This document shows, piece after piece, positions 6,896-9,124 of a stretch of DNA of 9,124 bases. The DNA comes from Treponema sp. (lineage in GTDB: Bacteria; Spirochaetota; Spirochaetia; Treponematales; Breznakiellaceae), in the NCBI GenBank assembly GCA_031263265.1, contig JAISGE010000191.1, positions 1-9,124 of the forward strand. The letters are read 5' to 3'. Numbering within the stretch: position 1 is the stretch's first letter; every line of letters starts with the position of its first letter. Made by a program: the position numbers and the translations under genes. The notes beneath the pieces were generated by a model. It did not search any database and was not told the origin of the DNA. It saw only the letters and a program-made list of their open reading frames with translations.

Positions 6896-6939
6896 ATATA
6901 TGAACATAGAAACCAATAAAATCCGCTATGTTCATATAT
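6896..6939. repeat. Perfect 14-bp inverted repeat at the LRR gene promoter/leader
   Basis: ATATATGAACATAG (6896-6909) and CTATGTTCATATAT (6926-6939) are exact reverse complements with a 16-nt gap. The right arm would lie in the promoter spacer and the left arm just after the predicted start of transcription of the LRR gene. It can be read as a two-site operator or as an RNA hairpin if transcription starts further upstream. No T-run follows on either strand, so it is not a terminator. Confidence 0.75.
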
Positions 6940-6944
6940 AACAA
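6916..6944 (-). promoter_or_regulatory. Possible promoter of the LRR lipoprotein gene
   Basis: On the minus strand TTGTTA (6944-6939, 4 of 6) and TTTTAT (6921-6916, 4 of 6) are 17 nt apart. This predicts RNA from about 6909 and a 40-nt leader. The match is weak and no clearly better candidate was found in 6870-7095. The inverted repeat at 6896-6939 overlaps it. Confidence 0.3.
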
Positions 6945-7095
6945 GGCATAGAATCCTTGTATTGCTTTAATACCTGAGGTGCTTTTTTTACGTTTTTTAT
7001 AAATCTATCCTGCCAAGAGAGAAGTTCGATGGCCTAATGCTACAGAGTTTCCATGATTGCGCCGATATAAGATACAGGAGCATAGTGAAGAAAAG

Positions 7096-7584
7096 ATGGG
7101 TATGGTGAAGCTGCTGAGTGCGCTCTTATTGTTGCATAGTTGTTTCATTTTTCCGCTTTCCGGTGCAACCCTAACCGTTCTCGTTATAGAGACAGGGATC
7201 CGGGAGCCAAGGCCGGTGCAAGAGTTTTCAGGACTATGGGAAAACACCTTGATGGATGTCTTTTTTGATGCAGGACATATCGTGAGCAATGCTCCTATTA
7301 TGCAGATTGATACAAAACCGGAAGGGGAATTCCCCGATGCAGCTCAAGGAGCATTCAAAGAGGCCATAGCAGGGGGCTCTGATTTTTTAATCCTAGCCTT
7401 GGTGGACTATCAGGGTACGGCAGAGGCAGCTCCGCCCTTGAGTACCCTCAAGGTTTTCAGACTCTCCCCTTATCGCTGTGTGGCGGAGCAACAATACCCA
7501 AAGACCCTAAGCAGATTTCCGGCTGAAGAGGTTCTAGAGCTTAAAAAAGCAGCCCGTACCCTTCTAGCCCACCTAAGAGGATGA
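7096..7584 (+). CDS. Small exported protein of unknown function
   Basis: I do not recognise this 162-residue protein. It begins with a clear signal peptide: MGMVK, a hydrophobic run to about residue 20, and a likely signal peptidase I site after SGA (residue 24). C16 (LHSC) is a poor lipobox. The mature part of about 138 residues alternates a strand (TLTVLVIET), a helix-like stretch (LWENTLMDVFFDAG), another strand (SDFLILALVDYQG), a strand (LKVFRL) and a C-terminal helix (EEVLELKKAARTLLAHL). This order recalls LpoB/TolB-N-type periplasmic domains, but only weakly. ATG 7096 is chosen because the signal peptide starts there; its ribosome site is poor (GAAGAAAAG just upstream, or AGGAG at 7076-7080 with 15 nt spacing). 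The frame is open back to TTG 7057. It precedes the DPBB-SPOR gene by 85 nt on the same strand, so a shared transcript and a joint envelope role are likely. No convincing promoter was found in 6945-7095. Confidence 0.75.
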   Translation: MGMVKLLSALLLLHSCFIFPLSGATLTVLVIETGIREPRPVQEFSGLWENTLMDVFFDAGHIVSNAPIMQIDTKPEGEFPDAAQGAFKEAIAGGSDFLILALVDYQGTAEAAPPLSTLKVFRLSPYRCVAEQQYPKTLSRFPAEEVLELKKAARTLLAHLRG

Positions 7585-7669
7585 GCGGGACCGGGGGTGC
7601 ATCTTTTTACGCCCAAGAGGTTCGCTCTGGTAGCAATGACGTAGGTTAAAAATACCTTGAAGGATTGGT

Positions 7670-9016
7670 ATGCGTATGACATATATGAAAAAAAAGCAGG
7701 TTGTAGGGTGTATTATCGCGGGGTGTATCCTCTTCATGAACGCAGTTCCATGGGAAGGAAACATCTGGGAAGGTAATGGAGTAGTTGCCCCTAATGGGGA
7801 TCTTCCCTCAGCAGGGTTGTATGTAGCTACTAATGCATTCCCCCGGAATACCGTGGTGTATATTACCAACCTTGAAACAGAAAGAACCGTTCGGGTTACC
7901 GTGGCTGCGGGTTTGGATAATCCAGGGCTCCTGATCACCTTGACCCAGGAAGCTGCCGAGGCAATTGGTATGGCCGTAACGTCGATGGCCAGAATCAAGA
8001 TGATACAGCCCGCAGACCCGGAAGCGTTTTCTCGGTATCTTGCCCAGATTGCTCAAGCGGATATGCCTGAAAGCGCCCTTTCCCAAGCTGCTGAGACGCC
8101 CGCTCGTGCCGAAGCTGAAGCGTCGGTACCCGTGCTCCAAGAAACACCAGAAGAACGACAGGAACAGCCGGAAACCACGGTGCCGGTAGTGGTAATTGCC
8201 AATGACTCTGAAGGTCCTGGGGACACAGAAGAAACCCTGGAGAGGGATACCATAAACCCAGGAGAAACTCCTGATGGCAATCCATCGGAAGTCCCCTCAG
8301 TCGCCAATTCCAGTACTGAGTCTCTCACGCTCCAAGAAGAACCTGTCCTGGAAGATACGTTTGAAACCGCGGAAACCCATTTGCCTCTGGAAATTCCCTT
8401 CATTGCCCAAGATGATGCATCACCTACGATACAGGAAAAACCAGACGATACTAAGGTTGCAGTCTCTGAAGTGCCCCGGTATAATGCGGATACATACAAT
8501 CTGAGAATGACTCCCGCCCAGGAACGGCCTCCGGCGGAAAGGGGAATTACCAGTCTTCCGCCAGAAGCGGAAATAGCCCCTATTGCGGATACTCCGGTAA
8601 CGGCTCCAACTGAGGATAGCCAAAGTATTGACCCAAACTTCGTCATTGATGCAATCCAGGTTCCCCTGGCGACTGTCCCTGCAGAACGGAAATTAACGCC
8701 CTTCATACCCCCCATCCCGGATTCCTCCGCTATTGGCACGGGATTCTCGCTGAAGTTTTCGGTTCCGGTAATCCGTTCCTTGGAAACGGGTAAGTATTAC
8801 CTCCAATTAAGAGCATACCGTCAACCCGAACTGGTAGAGCTTGAGTTATCCAAGATAAAAAGTTCCTACCCCTTAACCGTTCAATATTCAGGAACCCCGG
8901 AACAGCCCCTGTACCGGATTTTACTAGGGCCTATGAATCTTGGAGAAAGCGGCGCTCTGTTACAGCGTTTTAAGAGTAGTGGATACCCCGATGCTTTTGT
9001 GAGACAGGGGATGTAG
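7670..9016 (+). CDS. DPBB (RlpA-like) and SPOR domain envelope protein
   Basis: This 448-residue exported protein has three parts. After a basic start (MKKK at 6-9) and a hydrophobic segment (10-27) comes a double-psi beta-barrel resembling RlpA (about 34-111). Its best-matching stretches are FPRNTVVYITNLETERTVRV and ITLTQEAAEAIGM. A long acidic Pro/Glu/Thr-rich linker spans about 113-365 and is probably disordered. A SPOR domain fills 373-447 (GKYYLQLRAYRQPELVE through YRILLGPMNLGES to FKSSGYPDAFVR); SPOR domains bind denuded septal peptidoglycan. The His and Asp used by lytic RlpA enzymes align with T54 and A80, so catalysis is doubtful. I16-A17-G18-C19 fits a lipobox, but the hydrophobic run continues beyond it; signal peptidase I cleavage or a membrane anchor are alternatives. 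The start has GAAGGA (7659-7664) 5 nt upstream. It probably shares a transcript with the gene before it and ends at a hairpin 15 nt after the stop. A division or cell-shape role is inferred. Confidence 0.85.
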   Translation: MRMTYMKKKQVVGCIIAGCILFMNAVPWEGNIWEGNGVVAPNGDLPSAGLYVATNAFPRNTVVYITNLETERTVRVTVAAGLDNPGLLITLTQEAAEAIGMAVTSMARIKMIQPADPEAFSRYLAQIAQADMPESALSQAAETPARAEAEASVPVLQETPEERQEQPETTVPVVVIANDSEGPGDTEETLERDTINPGETPDGNPSEVPSVANSSTESLTLQEEPVLEDTFETAETHLPLEIPFIAQDDASPTIQEKPDDTKVAVSEVPRYNADTYNLRMTPAQERPPAERGITSLPPEAEIAPIADTPVTAPTEDSQSIDPNFVIDAIQVPLATVPAERKLTPFIPPIPDSSAIGTGFSLKFSVPVIRSLETGKYYLQLRAYRQPELVELELSKIKSSYPLTVQYSGTPEQPLYRILLGPMNLGESGALLQRFKSSGYPDAFVRQGM

Positions 9017-9031
9017 GGAAGCATATACTAA

Positions 9032-9072
9032 AATTTTCCCCTCCCGCGTTTTACCGCAAGGAGGGGAAAATT
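9032..9072. terminator. Strong hairpin, probable (bidirectional) terminator
   Basis: A perfect 13-bp inverted repeat, AATTTTCCCCTCC (9032-9044) and GGAGGGGAAAATT (9060-9072), encloses a 15-nt loop that can itself form GCG/CGC. It begins 15 nt after the stop of the DPBB-SPOR gene. The symmetrical A/T flanks give only short T-runs on each strand (TT on plus, TTTT on minus), so it is a less classical terminator than the one at 5753-5780. Its position and strength still favour that role, perhaps for genes arriving from both sides. Confidence 0.6.
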
Positions 9073-9098
9073 ACATGCTGTGTTACCGCCGACTTGTT

Positions 9099-9124
9099 TT
9101 ACTCATCTAAAAAGCCCTGACTGG
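9099..9124 (-). CDS. Possible C-terminal end of a convergent gene (very tentative)
   Basis: On the minus strand one frame entering from the right edge reads SQGFLDE and then TAA (9101-9099). Only seven codons are visible, so this cannot be distinguished from chance. It is listed because the hairpin at 9032-9072 would then sit between two convergent genes, which would explain its two-sided form. Confidence 0.15.

Noticed and set aside
6870..6944. Extending the LRR lipoprotein to the TTG at 6944
   Set aside because: The frame is open and AAGGA lies 9 nt upstream, but the added 25 residues would be read through the inverted repeat, do not form a signal sequence, and a better GGAGG-ATG start exists at 6869.
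6932..6949. A five-codon minus-strand leader peptide (MPCYI)
   Set aside because: AAGGA precedes it by only 4 nt, it has no regulatory residues of note, and it lies upstream of the predicted start of transcription.
8053..8739. A 228-codon open frame on the minus strand inside the DPBB-SPOR gene
   Set aside because: It is opposite the low-complexity linker, is Ser/Gly/Val rich with no recognisable domain, and has no supporting context. It is best explained as a composition effect of the sense strand.

Overview
The window looks like a chromosomal segment from a termite-gut-type Treponema (spirochete). This is inferred, not searched. The clues are a lipoprotein with a Pro/Glu linker and BspA-like leucine-rich repeats of the style common in those genomes, lipoprotein signals of relaxed spirochete type, a membrane-bound Cache-PAS-GGDEF protein, a DPBB-SPOR envelope protein, and mid-range base composition with strong Shine-Dalgarno sites.

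Layout from left to right. (1) A truncated lipoprotein gene leaves the left edge on the minus strand (1-110), with a near-consensus promoter. (2) A divergent promoter region (111-331) carries a CTTGT-A-ACAAG dyad over the likely -35 of the next gene. (3) A 1079-residue plus-strand gene (332-3571) joins an EndoQ-like PHP nuclease with a Zn-binding Cys cluster to a complete set of UvrD/PcrA superfamily 1 helicase motifs. This is the most interesting gene in the window. (4) A convergent minus-strand diguanylate cyclase (3578-5521) has its stop only 6 bases from the helicase stop. It has a near-consensus promoter and a leader of about 137 nt. (5) A minus-strand BspA-like LRR lipoprotein (about 5787-6869) ends at a good intrinsic terminator, and a perfect 14-bp inverted repeat lies at its promoter/leader. 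(6) A plus-strand pair follows: a small exported protein of unknown function (7096-7584) and a DPBB (RlpA-like)-linker-SPOR protein (7670-9016). A strong hairpin closes this pair at 9032-9072. The last bases may hold the tail of a convergent gene.

How the genes fit together. The helicase fusion suggests one polypeptide that nicks deaminated or abasic DNA and unwinds from the nick. The cyclase makes the second messenger c-di-GMP in response to an extracellular ligand. The LRR lipoprotein and probably the left-edge lipoprotein are cell-surface proteins. The last pair acts in the periplasm or cell wall, probably at peptidoglycan. Apart from the 7096-9016 pair, the genes appear to be separate transcription units. 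No mobile element, CRISPR array, tRNA or rRNA was seen, and no gene-free stretch exceeds 300 bases.
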